From contig JAKUPL010000007.1 in assembly GCA_022449455.1 (NCBI GenBank), forward strand, positions 62,001 through 126,000: DNA of 64,000 nucleotides. Reading direction: 5' to 3'. The notes under the pieces are model-generated. The model searched no databases. It was given only the letters and a program-made list of their open reading frames with translations, and had not been told where the DNA came from. This DNA comes from Alcanivorax sp. GTDB taxonomy: Bacteria > Pseudomonadota > Gammaproteobacteria > Pseudomonadales > Alcanivoracaceae. Of this stretch, positions 48,084 through 56,553 are shown piece after piece. The stretch's first letter is position 1. Each line of letters opens with the position of its first letter. A program made the translations under genes and the position numbers.

Positions 48084-49091
48084 ATGCCCTTCCAGGACTT
48101 CACGCTGATTCAGGCCCCCATGGCCGGCGGCATCAATACCACCGAACTCACCGTGGGCGCCGCGCGAGCCGGGGCGCTGGCGTCCATCGGCGCCGGTTAC
48201 CTGAGCGGCCAGGCCATCGAGGAAGCGGCCCGGGCGGTGCGGGAGGGCGGCGCCGACGCCTTCGCCCTGAACCTGTTCATCCCCGCCGAACGGGGTGCCA
48301 GCGACCAGGAGTGGCGGCGCGCCCGGGAGGCCCTGGCGCCCTGTTATCGGAGCGCCGGCGTGGCGATGCCGGACCGCTTCGCTGAATTGCCGGCCTTCGA
48401 GGAACAGTTCGAGGCGGTGCTGGCGGCGCGGCCGGCGTTCTTCAGCTTCACCTTTGGCCGCCTGCCAAAGCCGCTGGCGGCGGCTTGCCGGGCCCGTGGC
48501 ATCGCCCTGATGGGCACCGCCACCACCCCGGAGGAGGCCCGGGCGCTGGCGGACGACGGCGTGGACGGCATCGTGCTGCAGGGCGAGGAAGCCGGCGGCC
48601 ATCGCGGCAGCGCCGACCCGCGCGGCCCGGGGCGGCCACTGGCGGACCTGCTGGGCGAGTGCGCCGCGTTGTCGGTGCCGGTGATCGCCGCCGGGGCGCT
48701 GATGGACGGCGCCGACATGGCCCGGGTGCTGGAGCAGGGTGCCGCCGCCGCCCAGCTTGGCACCGCCTTTCTGAGCTGCCCGGAGGCCGGCACCGCACCG
48801 GCCTGGCGGGAGGCCCTGGCCCAGGCCGGACCGGACCAGACCGCGGTGACCGCGGCGGTGTCCGGGCGCTTCGCCCGTGGGCTCGCCAATGCCTGGATGG
48901 ATGAACGGGCCCCCACCGAGCTGGCGCCCTACCCGGACCAGCACCGGCTCACCGCGCCGCTGCGCAAGGCCGCCGGAGTGGAATGGAAGAGTCTGTGGGC
49001 GGGTACCGGCGCGCACCGTTCCCGGGCGCTGCCGGTGGACGAATTGGTGACGGTGCTGGAAGAGGAGCGCCGGGTCGCTGAGGGCGGATAG
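48084..49091 (+). CDS. Nitronate monooxygenase (NAD(P)H-independent, FMN type)
   Basis: This 335-residue FMN enzyme belongs to the 2-nitropropane dioxygenase family: TIM-barrel starting with LIQAPMAGG (FMN-binding), ALMGTATTPEEARAL, and LQGEEAGGHRGS (GGH motif, usual catalytic His). VPVIAAGALMDGADM and GAAAAQLGTAFLSC follow. It oxidises alkyl nitronates, relieving propionate-3-nitronate toxicity in known examples. Ribosome binding site AGGAGA precedes ATG 48084. Confidence 0.87.
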   Translation: MPFQDFTLIQAPMAGGINTTELTVGAARAGALASIGAGYLSGQAIEEAARAVREGGADAFALNLFIPAERGASDQEWRRAREALAPCYRSAGVAMPDRFAELPAFEEQFEAVLAARPAFFSFTFGRLPKPLAAACRARGIALMGTATTPEEARALADDGVDGIVLQGEEAGGHRGSADPRGPGRPLADLLGECAALSVPVIAAGALMDGADMARVLEQGAAAAQLGTAFLSCPEAGTAPAWREALAQAGPDQTAVTAAVSGRFARGLANAWMDERAPTELAPYPDQHRLTAPLRKAAGVEWKSLWAGTGAHRSRALPVDELVTVLEEERRVAEGG

Positions 49092-49112
49092 GGGAGGGCG
49101 GCCCGGCCGCGA

Positions 49113-50078
49113 TCAAGCCTTCGGTTTCGGCAGGTCGTAGGGCAGGGCGATGGGCTCGACCTGGAGCGGCTGGTCGTCCAGAAACAGCTCCCCCTCATGG
49201 TCCAGCCGTACCACCGCCAGCAGGGCCGGCGCCGGCTCGCCGGGCGCCGCGTCCACCACCTCGGCTACCGCGCGGCCCTGCTCGTTGCGCAGGCTCTGGC
49301 CCGGCGACAGGGCCGGCCCCTGGTAATGGAACGCCGCCATGCGCTGCTTGAGCTTGCCCTTGAAGTGCATGCGGGCCACCACCTCCTGGCCGGTGTAGCA
49401 GCCTTTCTTGAAACTGACGGCGCCGAGTACGTCGTAGTTGAGCACCTGGGGCAGGAACAGGTCCTCGGCGCCGGCGCGGATCTGGCCTTCGCCGGCGAGG
49501 ACGTCCTGATAGCGGGCGCCGTCGCCGTCGGTGAGCGCCCGCTCCGCCGTCAGCGTTTGCCAGTGGGTGGCCAGCAGCGGCCCGGCGGCGACGATCAGGG
49601 CATGGTCGCTGTGCGCGTAGCGCAGCACCGACACGCCGTCGCGGTGTGCCGCCTGGCCCGGGCCCGGCGTCGGCAGGCCCGCCGCCGTCAGGGTGGCGTC
49701 CACGCCGCCGGCCAGCTGCGCCACGCGCACTTGCGGATCCGGGCTGAAGGTGACCTTGGCGCGCAGCCGGTATTTTTCCAGGCAGCGCACCGTGGCCTCG
49801 GTTTGCCCGGCGGGCACCAGCAGCAGATAGCCGCCGTCCTGGCGGGCGATGCGCAGGCTTACCAGCCCGCGCCCCTTGAGGGACAAATGCATGGCGGCGC
49901 GGTGGGCGCCTTCGTCCACCGCTTTCAGGTCCACGGTCAGCTGCCCCTGCAGATAATCGCCGGCCTCCTCGCCCTCGGCGTGGATCACCGCCAGGTGCTC
50001 GCCGGTGGCCAGCGTCGGGGCCGGGCGGCCTCCGTGCACCGGCGGTTGCGCGTCGATCAGGGATTGCCAGGCGTCCAT
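49113..50078 (-). CDS. ygfZ: YgfZ/GcvT-family folate-binding protein
   Basis: This 321-residue cytoplasmic protein helps assemble or repair [4Fe-4S] clusters in enzymes such as MiaB. The diagnostic motif FKKGCYTGQEVVARMH (with the functional Cys) lies near 225-240. The N-terminal AGDYLQGQLTVDLKAVDEG is also family-typical. ATG 50078 was chosen since the conserved part starts there; the frame upstream to 50135 overlaps the divergent promoter. It is divergent from sdhE, as in E. coli. Confidence 0.93.
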   Translation of the reverse strand: MDAWQSLIDAQPPVHGGRPAPTLATGEHLAVIHAEGEEAGDYLQGQLTVDLKAVDEGAHRAAMHLSLKGRGLVSLRIARQDGGYLLLVPAGQTEATVRCLEKYRLRAKVTFSPDPQVRVAQLAGGVDATLTAAGLPTPGPGQAAHRDGVSVLRYAHSDHALIVAAGPLLATHWQTLTAERALTDGDGARYQDVLAGEGQIRAGAEDLFLPQVLNYDVLGAVSFKKGCYTGQEVVARMHFKGKLKQRMAAFHYQGPALSPGQSLRNEQGRAVAEVVDAAPGEPAPALLAVVRLDHEGELFLDDQPLQVEPIALPYDLPKPKA

Positions 50079-50175
50079 ACAGTTCCTAGTGAGTCTGCGA
50101 GGGTGTGAGTGCGACCCATGATGATAGATAATCAACGGCCCCTGTGTCAGTCGATCAGCGAAAGAGATTCCGCCA

Positions 50176-50451
50176 ATGACGTCTTCCCCGTCCCCCGAAA
50201 CCGCCGATCTGAAACGCCGCTACCAATGGCAATGCCGGCGCGGCGCCTCCGAAGTGGAGGTGGTGCTGTACGCCTATCTGGAGCGCTTTTTCGACACCGA
50301 TACGCCACCGCAGCGCGCCGCCTTCGGCCGTCTGCTGGAGTGCGAGGACGTGGACATGCTGGACTGGTTCACCGGCCACGGCCAGCCCGAGGACCCGGAG
50401 CTGCGCGAGTTCGTGGCCGGGATGCTGCGCCGTGTGGCCGCGACGTCTTGA
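50176..50451 (+). CDS. sdhE: Succinate dehydrogenase assembly factor SdhE
   Basis: This 91-residue protein promotes covalent FAD attachment to the flavoprotein subunit of succinate dehydrogenase. The essential RRG motif is in WQCRRGASEVEVVL (about 20-30). Length and FDTDTPPQRAAFGRLLECED agree with the family. The downstream ygfX gene overlaps it by 20 bases, the conserved sdhE-ygfX pair. Confidence 0.93.
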   Translation: MTSSPSPETADLKRRYQWQCRRGASEVEVVLYAYLERFFDTDTPPQRAAFGRLLECEDVDMLDWFTGHGQPEDPELREFVAGMLRRVAATS

Positions 50452-50818
50452 ACTGAGCGCCTCGCGCTATCCGGCGCGCCTGCGGCTGGCCGCCGTGCTG
50501 ACGGCCTGGTGGGCGCTGGCGGCCAGCGCCTTGCCGCTGAGCGTCGCGGTGCTGCCCGGTCTGGCGGTGCTGATCGCCGCCCGCCGCTGGCGCCCGGCTT
50601 CGCCGGCCCGGGTGGCGGTGTCCCCGGAGGGCCTGCGCCTGTTGCTGCGTGATGGCCGCCGGGTGGCGGTGGCGGCGCCGTTCCGCACCGTCCTGCGGGC
50701 GCGCTGGCTGGCGGTGCATTGCCCCCGGGTGGGCTGGGTCTGGGTGTTCCCCGATCAGGTCGGCGCGGCGGCGGTGACGCCCCTGCGCCAGGTGCTGCTG
50801 CTGGGCCGCCGCCCATGA
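50432..50818 (+). CDS. ygfX: YgfX/CptA-like membrane protein
   Basis: This 128-residue protein begins at GTG 50432, inside sdhE. Two hydrophobic segments lie at about 20-50 (LRLAAVLTAWWALAASALPL and SVAVLPGLAVLIAA), then a beta-rich C-terminal domain (VAVSPEGLRLLLRDGRRVAV). It resembles YgfX, an inner-membrane protein encoded with SdhE and described as toxin CptA in E. coli. Sequence identity in this family is low, so position carries much of the assignment. Confidence 0.75.
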   Translation: MWPRRLELSASRYPARLRLAAVLTAWWALAASALPLSVAVLPGLAVLIAARRWRPASPARVAVSPEGLRLLLRDGRRVAVAAPFRTVLRARWLAVHCPRVGWVWVFPDQVGAAAVTPLRQVLLLGRRP

Positions 50819-50858
50819 CGCCCTTGTGTCCCCCCGCCACCGCCCCCAGAGAACCACG

Positions 50859-52319
50859 ATGAGCACTGATTACGGATTCCGCTTCGACAACCGCTACGCA
50901 CGCCTGCCGGATACGCTGTTCGCGCGCACCGACCCGCGGCCGGTGGCGGCACCGCGCCTGCTGCTCTGGAACCGGGCCCTGGCCGAGGATCTGGGCCTGG
51001 ACAGCGCCGCCCTGGACGGCGACGCCGGGGCCGCCCTGTTTGGCGGCAATGTGCTGCCGGACGGCGCCGAGCCCCTGGCCCAGGCCTATGCCGGTCATCA
51101 GTTCGGTAACCCGACCATGCTCGGCGACGGTCGCGCGGTGCTGCTCGGCGAACAGATCACGGCGGACGGCCGGCGCCGGGACATCCAGCTCAAGGGCGCC
51201 GGGCGCACCCCGTTCTCCCGGGGCGGCGATGGTCGCGCCGCCCTGGGGCCGATGCTGCGCGAATACATTGTCAGCGAAGCCATGCACGCCCTGGGCATCC
51301 CCACCACCCGCAGCCTGGCGGTGGTGGCCAATGGCGAGCCGGTGTTCCGGGACGGGCCCGAGCCCGGCGCGGTGCTCACCCGGGTGGCCGCCTCGCACCT
51401 GCGCGTGGGCACCTTCCAGTACGCCGCCGCCCGCCGCGATCCGGACCTGCTGCGCACCCTGTTCGAGTACACCCTGGAACGGCATTACGCGCCGCTCAAG
51501 GACGCGGACAATCCGGCCCTGGCCCTGCTGGAGGCGGCCATGGAGCGCCACATCGACCTGGTGGTGGCGTGGATGCGGGTGGGCTTCATCCACGGCGTGC
51601 TCAACACCGACAATGTGACCCTCTCCGGCGAGACCATCGACTACGGCCCCTGCGCCTTCATGGACGTTTACCACCCGGATACGGTATTCAGCTCCATCGA
51701 CCAGCGCGGCCGCTACGCCTACGGCAACCAGCCGGTGATCACCCAGTGGAACCTGGCGCGGCTGGCGGAAACCCTGGTGCCGCTGATCGACGACGACCCG
51801 GAAGACGCCGTGACCAGGGCGGAGGCCCTGCTGGGTGAATTCGGCGACCGCTACCAACAACGCTGGCGGGCGATGATGGCCGACAAGCTCGGCCTGCTCG
51901 GCGAGGAAGAGGGCGACCGCGCCCTGGTGGACGATCTGCTCGACTGGATGCGCCGGGAACGGGTCGATTACACCAACACCTTCCGCGGCCTGATCGGCCG
52001 GGCTCTGCCCGATGGCGAGGCGTTTTATCAGGATGAGTTCCTGGACTGGCACCGTCGCTGGCGCGACCGGCTGGGCCGCAACCCGGAATCGGATAACCAG
52101 GCCGAAGCGCGCATGCGCGCCGCCAACCCGGCGCTGATCCCCCGCAATCATCAGGTGGAAGCGGCCCTCAACGCCGCCGAACGCGACGACGACCTGGCCC
52201 CCACCCGGGCGCTCCTGGACGCCCTGGCGACCCCCTACCAGGACCGCGCCCTGGACGACCCCTACACCCGCCCGCCCACCGACGAACAACGGGTCCTGCG
52301 CACCTTCTGCGGCACCTGA
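50859..52319 (+). CDS. selO: SelO/YdiU-family protein adenylyltransferase
   Basis: This 486-residue pseudokinase-fold enzyme transfers AMP to Ser/Thr/Tyr of proteins and is linked to redox stress. Family motifs: AYAGHQFGNPTMLGDGRA (about 78-96), IQLKGAGRTPFSRGGDGRAA, REYIVSEAMHALGIPTTRSL, and NTDNVTLSGETIDYGPCAFM with the metal-binding Asn/Asp. The C-terminus is RTFCGT; the cysteine near the end sits where some eukaryotic homologues carry selenocysteine. ATG 50859 begins the conserved part. It runs toward nadB, with a large inverted repeat between the two. Confidence 0.94.
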   Translation: MSTDYGFRFDNRYARLPDTLFARTDPRPVAAPRLLLWNRALAEDLGLDSAALDGDAGAALFGGNVLPDGAEPLAQAYAGHQFGNPTMLGDGRAVLLGEQITADGRRRDIQLKGAGRTPFSRGGDGRAALGPMLREYIVSEAMHALGIPTTRSLAVVANGEPVFRDGPEPGAVLTRVAASHLRVGTFQYAAARRDPDLLRTLFEYTLERHYAPLKDADNPALALLEAAMERHIDLVVAWMRVGFIHGVLNTDNVTLSGETIDYGPCAFMDVYHPDTVFSSIDQRGRYAYGNQPVITQWNLARLAETLVPLIDDDPEDAVTRAEALLGEFGDRYQQRWRAMMADKLGLLGEEEGDRALVDDLLDWMRRERVDYTNTFRGLIGRALPDGEAFYQDEFLDWHRRWRDRLGRNPESDNQAEARMRAANPALIPRNHQVEAALNAAERDDDLAPTRALLDALATPYQDRALDDPYTRPPTDEQRVLRTFCGT

Positions 52320-52376
52320 CCTGCCCCGGTCGCTTCCACAACCCCCTCACCCAAAGGCGCGGACGGCTCCTCGGAG

Positions 52377-52485
52377 CTTCCGGGTCGGGCGCCACCGGGC
52401 CGGACCGTTGGAGGCAGGGATGCCGGAAACGAGCTACAGGGACGTACTTGCCGCGTGTCCGGCCCGGTGGCGCCCGACACGGAAG
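52377..52485. repeat. Large inverted repeat between selO and nadB
   Basis: Arms 52384-52405 and 52457-52478 are perfect 22-base inverses (GTCGGGCGCCACCGGGCCGG and its complement). With two mismatches they extend to 29 bases (52377-52405/52457-52485). The 51-base loop contains CGAGCTACAGGGACGTACTT, a phrase I associate with dispersed repeats in marine gammaproteobacteria (recollection, not checked). It lies between convergent genes, so a role in ending both transcripts is plausible. Confidence 0.7.
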
Positions 52486-52508
52486 CGGCCTCGATGGAGA
52501 AATGGACC

Positions 52509-54116
52509 TCAAGGCTCCAGAATCGTATCCCGCCCCACCTCCGAAGCTCCCGGAAACTCCCGCATGAAATGCAGCCCCCGGCTCTCCCGCCGCTGCAACG
52601 CCGAACGGATGATCAAATCCGCGATCACCACCAGATTGCGCAACTCCAGCAAATCATTGCTGATGTGGTAATTGCTGTAATACTCGGCGATCTCGCTCTT
52701 CAACAACTCCACCCGATGCTGGGCCCGCTCCAACCGTTTCACGGTGCGCACGATGCCCACGTAATCCCACATGAACCGCCGCAATTCGTCCCAGTTATGG
52801 CTGATCACCACATCCTCGTCGGAATCGGTGACCTGGCTGTCGTCCCACTCCGCCGCCTCCCGGGGCTGGGGCCACTCGGCCAAATGTGCGCCGATGTCAT
52901 CGGCCACCGCCTGCCCGTACACAAAGCACTCCAGCAGCGAATTGCTGGCCATGCGATTGGCGCCGTGCAGGCCGGTAAAGCTGGTTTCCCCCAGCGCATA
53001 GAGCCCGGGCACGTCGGTGCGGCCGTGCCGGTCGATGACCACGCCGCCGCAGGTGTAGTGGGCCGCCGGCACCACCGGAATCGGATCGCGGGTGATGTCC
53101 AGGCCCAGTTGCAGGCACTTGGCGTAGACGGTGGGGAAATGTTCGATGATGAAGTCCGCCGGCTTGTGGCTGATGTCCAGGTAGAGGCAGTCGGCGCCCA
53201 GACGCTTCATTTCGTGGTCGATGGCGCGGGCCACCACGTCCCGGGGCGCCAGTTCGGCGCGCTCGTCGAAGCGGGGCATGAAGCGCTCGCCATTGGGCAG
53301 CAGCAGTCGGCCGCCCTCGCCCCGGATCGCCTCGGTGATCAGAAAGCTCTTGGCCTTGGGGTGGTACAGGCAGGTGGGGTGGAACTGCATGAATTCCATG
53401 TTGCCCACCCGGCAGCCGGCCCGCCAGGCCATGGCGATGCCGTCGCCGGTGGCCACGTCCGGATTGGAGGTGTACAGGTAGACCTTGGAGGCGCCACCGG
53501 TGGCCAGCACCACCGAGCGGGCCAGGATCACGTCGGTCTCGCCGGTGCGGATATCGTGCACATAGGCGCCGCAGCAGCGTTTTTCGCGCCCGTTCGGGCC
53601 GTCGTGCTCCTGCAGGATCAGGTCCACCGCCACCCGATGCTCGAACAGATGCACGTTGTCCCGTTCGGTGACGCGCTGGATCAGGGTGCTGGAAATGGCC
53701 ACGCCGGTGGCGTCGGCGGCGTGGATGATGCGCCGGTGGCTGTGGCCGCCCTCGCGGGTCAGGTGGTAGGGCAGGGGATTGTCCTCGCTGCGCTCCATGC
53801 CGGCCAGGCGGGTGAAGTCCACGCCCTGGTCGATCAGCCAGCGGATCGCCGCCGGCCCGTTTTCCACGGTGTAGCGCACCGCGTCGTCGTGGCACAGGCC
53901 GCCGCCGGCGCGGTGCGTGTCCTGCACATGGCTTTCCAGGGAATCGTCGTCGTCGAGCACCGCCGCCACGCCGCCCTGGGCGTAGTAAGTACTCGCATGG
54001 GTCAGTTTGCCCTTGGACAGCAGCGCCGCCTGGACGCCGTCCGGCAGGCGCAGGGCGACGGTCAGGCCGGCGGCGCCGGAGCCGATGATCAGCACGTCAT
54101 AACGATAAGTGGCCAT
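52509..54116 (-). CDS. nadB: L-aspartate oxidase NadB
   Basis: This 535-residue FAD enzyme oxidises aspartate to iminoaspartate, the first step of NAD synthesis. The FAD-binding GxGxxG region is IIGSGAAGLTVALRLP (about 10-25). STYYAQGGVAAV follows, with the active-site EFMQFHPTC and HYTCGGVVID motifs and the C-terminal GANRMASNSLLECFVYGQA. ATG 54116 starts at the flavin fold. It is divergent from rpoE, as in Pseudomonas; AGTATA at 54178-54183 reads TATACT on the minus strand and may be its -10 box. Confidence 0.95.
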   Translation of the reverse strand: MATYRYDVLIIGSGAAGLTVALRLPDGVQAALLSKGKLTHASTYYAQGGVAAVLDDDDSLESHVQDTHRAGGGLCHDDAVRYTVENGPAAIRWLIDQGVDFTRLAGMERSEDNPLPYHLTREGGHSHRRIIHAADATGVAISSTLIQRVTERDNVHLFEHRVAVDLILQEHDGPNGREKRCCGAYVHDIRTGETDVILARSVVLATGGASKVYLYTSNPDVATGDGIAMAWRAGCRVGNMEFMQFHPTCLYHPKAKSFLITEAIRGEGGRLLLPNGERFMPRFDERAELAPRDVVARAIDHEMKRLGADCLYLDISHKPADFIIEHFPTVYAKCLQLGLDITRDPIPVVPAAHYTCGGVVIDRHGRTDVPGLYALGETSFTGLHGANRMASNSLLECFVYGQAVADDIGAHLAEWPQPREAAEWDDSQVTDSDEDVVISHNWDELRRFMWDYVGIVRTVKRLERAQHRVELLKSEIAEYYSNYHISNDLLELRNLVVIADLIIRSALQRRESRGLHFMREFPGASEVGRDTILEP

Positions 54117-54265
54117 GGAGTCTCGCAGCCCGGGTAAATGTTGAACCAATGTGAAAACCGCCAGGGACGGGGGCGCTAGTATAGCGGCCTGCGGAACACC
54201 TGTTACAATACCGCGCTTTACCCGCCGCCACGGGATAATAACGTCCTCCAGGGAGCCAGCACCGG
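54117..54265. promoter_or_regulatory. Divergent nadB/rpoE promoter region
   Basis: These 149 bases must carry both promoters. A possible nadB -10 (TATACT, minus strand, 54178-54183) is visible. For rpoE, GGAAC (54193-54197) followed by TTACAATA is suggestive but I could not fit a full sigma-E consensus. The rpoE ribosome binding site is CAGGGAG. Confidence 0.4.
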
Positions 54266-54853
54266 GTGTCTTCAGACGAACAATTGGTCAAAAAAGCCAA
54301 GACCGGCGATCAGCGAGCCTTCGAAGTGCTGGTGGTCAAGTACCAGCAGCGCATCTTCGCGCTGATCAGCCGCTATGTGCGCGACCATGACGAGGTGCAG
54401 GACGTGGCCCAGGAGGCCTTTATCAAGGCCTGGCGGGCGTTGCCCCGGTTCCGGGGCGACAGTGCCTTCTATACCTGGCTGTACCGCATCGCGGTGAACA
54501 CCGCCAAGAATCACCTGGTGGCCCTGGGTCGCCGCCCGCCGGGCTCCGACCTGGATGCCGCCGAAGCCGAGCAGTACAGCGGCGCGGAAATGCTGCACGA
54601 AATTGGAACCCCGGAGTCCCACGTGTTGTCCGAGGAACTGGAGGCAGTGATCCACAAGGCGATCGAGGACCTGCCCCAGGAGCTGAAAACCGCGGTCACC
54701 CTGCGTGAATTCGAGGGGCTCAGCTACGAGGATATCGCGGCGGTCATGGAATGCCCGGTGGGAACGGTCCGCTCCCGTATTTTCCGGGCCCGCGAAGCCA
54801 TCGACGAGGCGGTGCGCCCCCTGCTGGGGTCGCAGCGCGGAGACAAAGGGTGA
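54266..54853 (+). CDS. rpoE: Extracytoplasmic-stress sigma factor RpoE (AlgU)
   Basis: This 195-residue ECF sigma factor has region 2 (about 10-90, DVAQEAFIKAWRALPRFRGD, YTWLYRIAVNTAKNHL) and region 4 (about 130-185, LPQELKTAVTLREFEGLSYE, IAAVMECPVGTVRSRIFRAR). The sequence matches AlgU/RpoE, which controls envelope stress and, in Pseudomonas, alginate genes. Start GTG 54266 matches the family N-terminus. The anti-sigma gene follows after four bases. This is the first gene of the rpoE-mucA-mucB-degP cluster. Confidence 0.95.
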   Translation: MSSDEQLVKKAKTGDQRAFEVLVVKYQQRIFALISRYVRDHDEVQDVAQEAFIKAWRALPRFRGDSAFYTWLYRIAVNTAKNHLVALGRRPPGSDLDAAEAEQYSGAEMLHEIGTPESHVLSEELEAVIHKAIEDLPQELKTAVTLREFEGLSYEDIAAVMECPVGTVRSRIFRAREAIDEAVRPLLGSQRGDKG

Positions 54854-54857
54854 GGAC

Positions 54858-55481
54858 ATGAGCAGGAATTACGAAGCACTTTCCGCTTTCCTGGACGGTG
54901 AGACCACCGATTTCGAGACCCGGCGCGTGCTGCGCGACCTGGACCGGGACGATCTGGCGACCCTGGGCCGCTGGCAGAGCGTCAGCGACGCCCTGCACGG
55001 CCACGCCGCCATGAGCGTTCCGGAGGGCTTCAACGCCCGCCTGACCGAGGCGCTGGCCTCGGAATCGAAACCCGGCCGACGCGCCGGCGTGGTGCACGGC
55101 TTCGCCCGCGTCGCCGTGGCCGCCTCGGTGGCCGCCGTGACCGTGATCGGCTGGCAATACTGGAGCGTGCCCACCGACGCCGGCACCGCCGCGCCGGCGG
55201 TGGCCATGACCGGCGCCGCCAATGACGGCGCCACGGCCACCGAGGCGTCGCTGAGCGCGCCGGCCGCCGCCCAACGACTGACCCGCCCGTTTGGCGAGAC
55301 CTCGCTGGTGGCGCAGAGCGCCCAGCGTGCCGCCGAACCCCGTACCGTGGCCAGCGACCAGCAACCGCGTGTCAACGCCATGCTGCTGCGCCACAGTGAA
55401 TTCACCGCCCGCCATAGTGGCCAGGGCATGATGCCCTATGCCCGTCTGGTCAGCATGGACGCCCGCAACGGAGCGCGCTAA
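54858..55481 (+). CDS. mucA: Anti-sigma-E factor MucA/RseA
   Basis: This 207-residue protein has the RseA N-terminal sigma-binding domain (about 1-75, YEALSAFLDGETTDFETRRV, WQSVSDALHG). A single membrane span lies at about 84-102 (VAVAASVAAVTVIGWQYW), then an Ala/Thr-rich periplasmic tail. It holds RpoE inactive at the inner membrane until proteolysis. The C-terminus (MPYARLVSMDARNGAR) lacks the exact terminal signal of Pseudomonas MucA as I recall it. ATG 54858 follows TGAGGACATG. Confidence 0.9.
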   Translation: MSRNYEALSAFLDGETTDFETRRVLRDLDRDDLATLGRWQSVSDALHGHAAMSVPEGFNARLTEALASESKPGRRAGVVHGFARVAVAASVAAVTVIGWQYWSVPTDAGTAAPAVAMTGAANDGATATEASLSAPAAAQRLTRPFGETSLVAQSAQRAAEPRTVASDQQPRVNAMLLRHSEFTARHSGQGMMPYARLVSMDARNGAR

Positions 55482-55484
55482 CGC

Positions 55485-56447
55485 ATGATGCGGATCCTCG
55501 CCTTGGGGCTAACCCTGACCGCCGCCCCCCTCGCGATCGCCGACAGCCTTCCCGCCCAGAGTCTCCTGGAACGCATGACCGAAGCGACCCAGGAGCTCGA
55601 TTACCAGGGCCGCTTCCTCTACCAGCTCGGTGGGGAAGTGAGCACCATGGAAATTCGTCACGCCGTCATCGACGGCGAACAGTACCAGCGTTTCACCCAC
55701 CTGGACGGTCGTCTGGTGGAGGTGCTGCGCCTCGGTGACGAGTTGGTGTGCCTGCATCCCAACGGCACCCTGACCCGCATCGACGATCAGGACCAGGGCC
55801 TGCTGTCGTTCCGGCAGCGGCTCTCCTCGCAGATTCCCGACCAGTACAACGTGCTGGTGGACGGCGACGGCCGGGTGGCCGGCCGCGCCACCACGCGCAT
55901 GCGCGTAGCGCCGCTGGACAACCATCGTTACGGCTACCGCCTGTGGCTGGACAACGAGAGCCACCTGCTGCTCAAGTCGGAAATGGTGGACCCGGGCGGC
56001 CTGGCCCTGGAACGGGTGGAATTCGTCACCCTGGACCTGCAGCCGGGCCTGGACCGGAGCGATTTCGAACTGCCCAAGGTGATCGCCGAGCGCGCCCTGG
56101 AACCGGTGCCCGGCAGCCACGCGGATCGCGTTCACGTCAAGGCCGGCTGGCTGCCCGGCGGCTTCCGCGCCGCCGACAGCGACTGGCGGCGGGTCACCGC
56201 CGAGCGTCAACCGGTGGCCGCGCAGAGCTACAGCGACGGCTTGGCCACCTTCACCGTGTTCGTGGAAAACCTGGACAACGGGGTCGTGGAAGAGGGCGTG
56301 AGCCGCATCGGCCCGACGGTGGCGATCAGCCGTTCGATGGGCGTCGCCGACCGCCGTTATCTGCTCACCCTGGTGGGGGAGATTCCCCAGCCCACCGCCG
56401 AGCGCATCATGCAGGAGCTCGAGCTGGACGTGGCCGCGCGGCCGTGA
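55485..56447 (+). CDS. mucB: Periplasmic sigma-E regulator MucB/RseB
   Basis: This 320-residue exported protein has a signal peptide (MMRILALGLTLTAAPLAIA, cleavage near 19). The RseB N-terminal LolA-like domain (about 25-200, TQELDYQGRFLYQLGGEVST) is followed by a small C-terminal domain (about 220-315). It binds MucA in the periplasm, protects it from DegS-type cleavage and senses lipoprotein or LPS signals. It starts three bases after mucA. No mucC gene follows; degP is next. Confidence 0.93.
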   Translation: MMRILALGLTLTAAPLAIADSLPAQSLLERMTEATQELDYQGRFLYQLGGEVSTMEIRHAVIDGEQYQRFTHLDGRLVEVLRLGDELVCLHPNGTLTRIDDQDQGLLSFRQRLSSQIPDQYNVLVDGDGRVAGRATTRMRVAPLDNHRYGYRLWLDNESHLLLKSEMVDPGGLALERVEFVTLDLQPGLDRSDFELPKVIAERALEPVPGSHADRVHVKAGWLPGGFRAADSDWRRVTAERQPVAAQSYSDGLATFTVFVENLDNGVVEEGVSRIGPTVAISRSMGVADRRYLLTLVGEIPQPTAERIMQELELDVAARP

Positions 56448-56487
56448 TCGGGCTCCCATGAGGGAATAAAGTACTCGCAGCTCATCG

Positions 56488-56518
56488 CCGGCCCCGCCCG
56501 CCCCGGCGGCGGGGCCGG
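56488..56518 (+). terminator. GC-rich stem-loop between mucB and degP
   Basis: CCGGCCCCGCC (56488-56498) pairs with GGCGGGGCCGG (56508-56518) around a nine-base loop: an 11-pair, all-GC stem 36 bases before the degP ATG. There is no T-run. It may attenuate read-through or protect the upstream mRNA. Confidence 0.5.
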
Positions 56519-56553
56519 TGTTCCTCGAACAACCGGCAGAACGGAGCCTTTCC

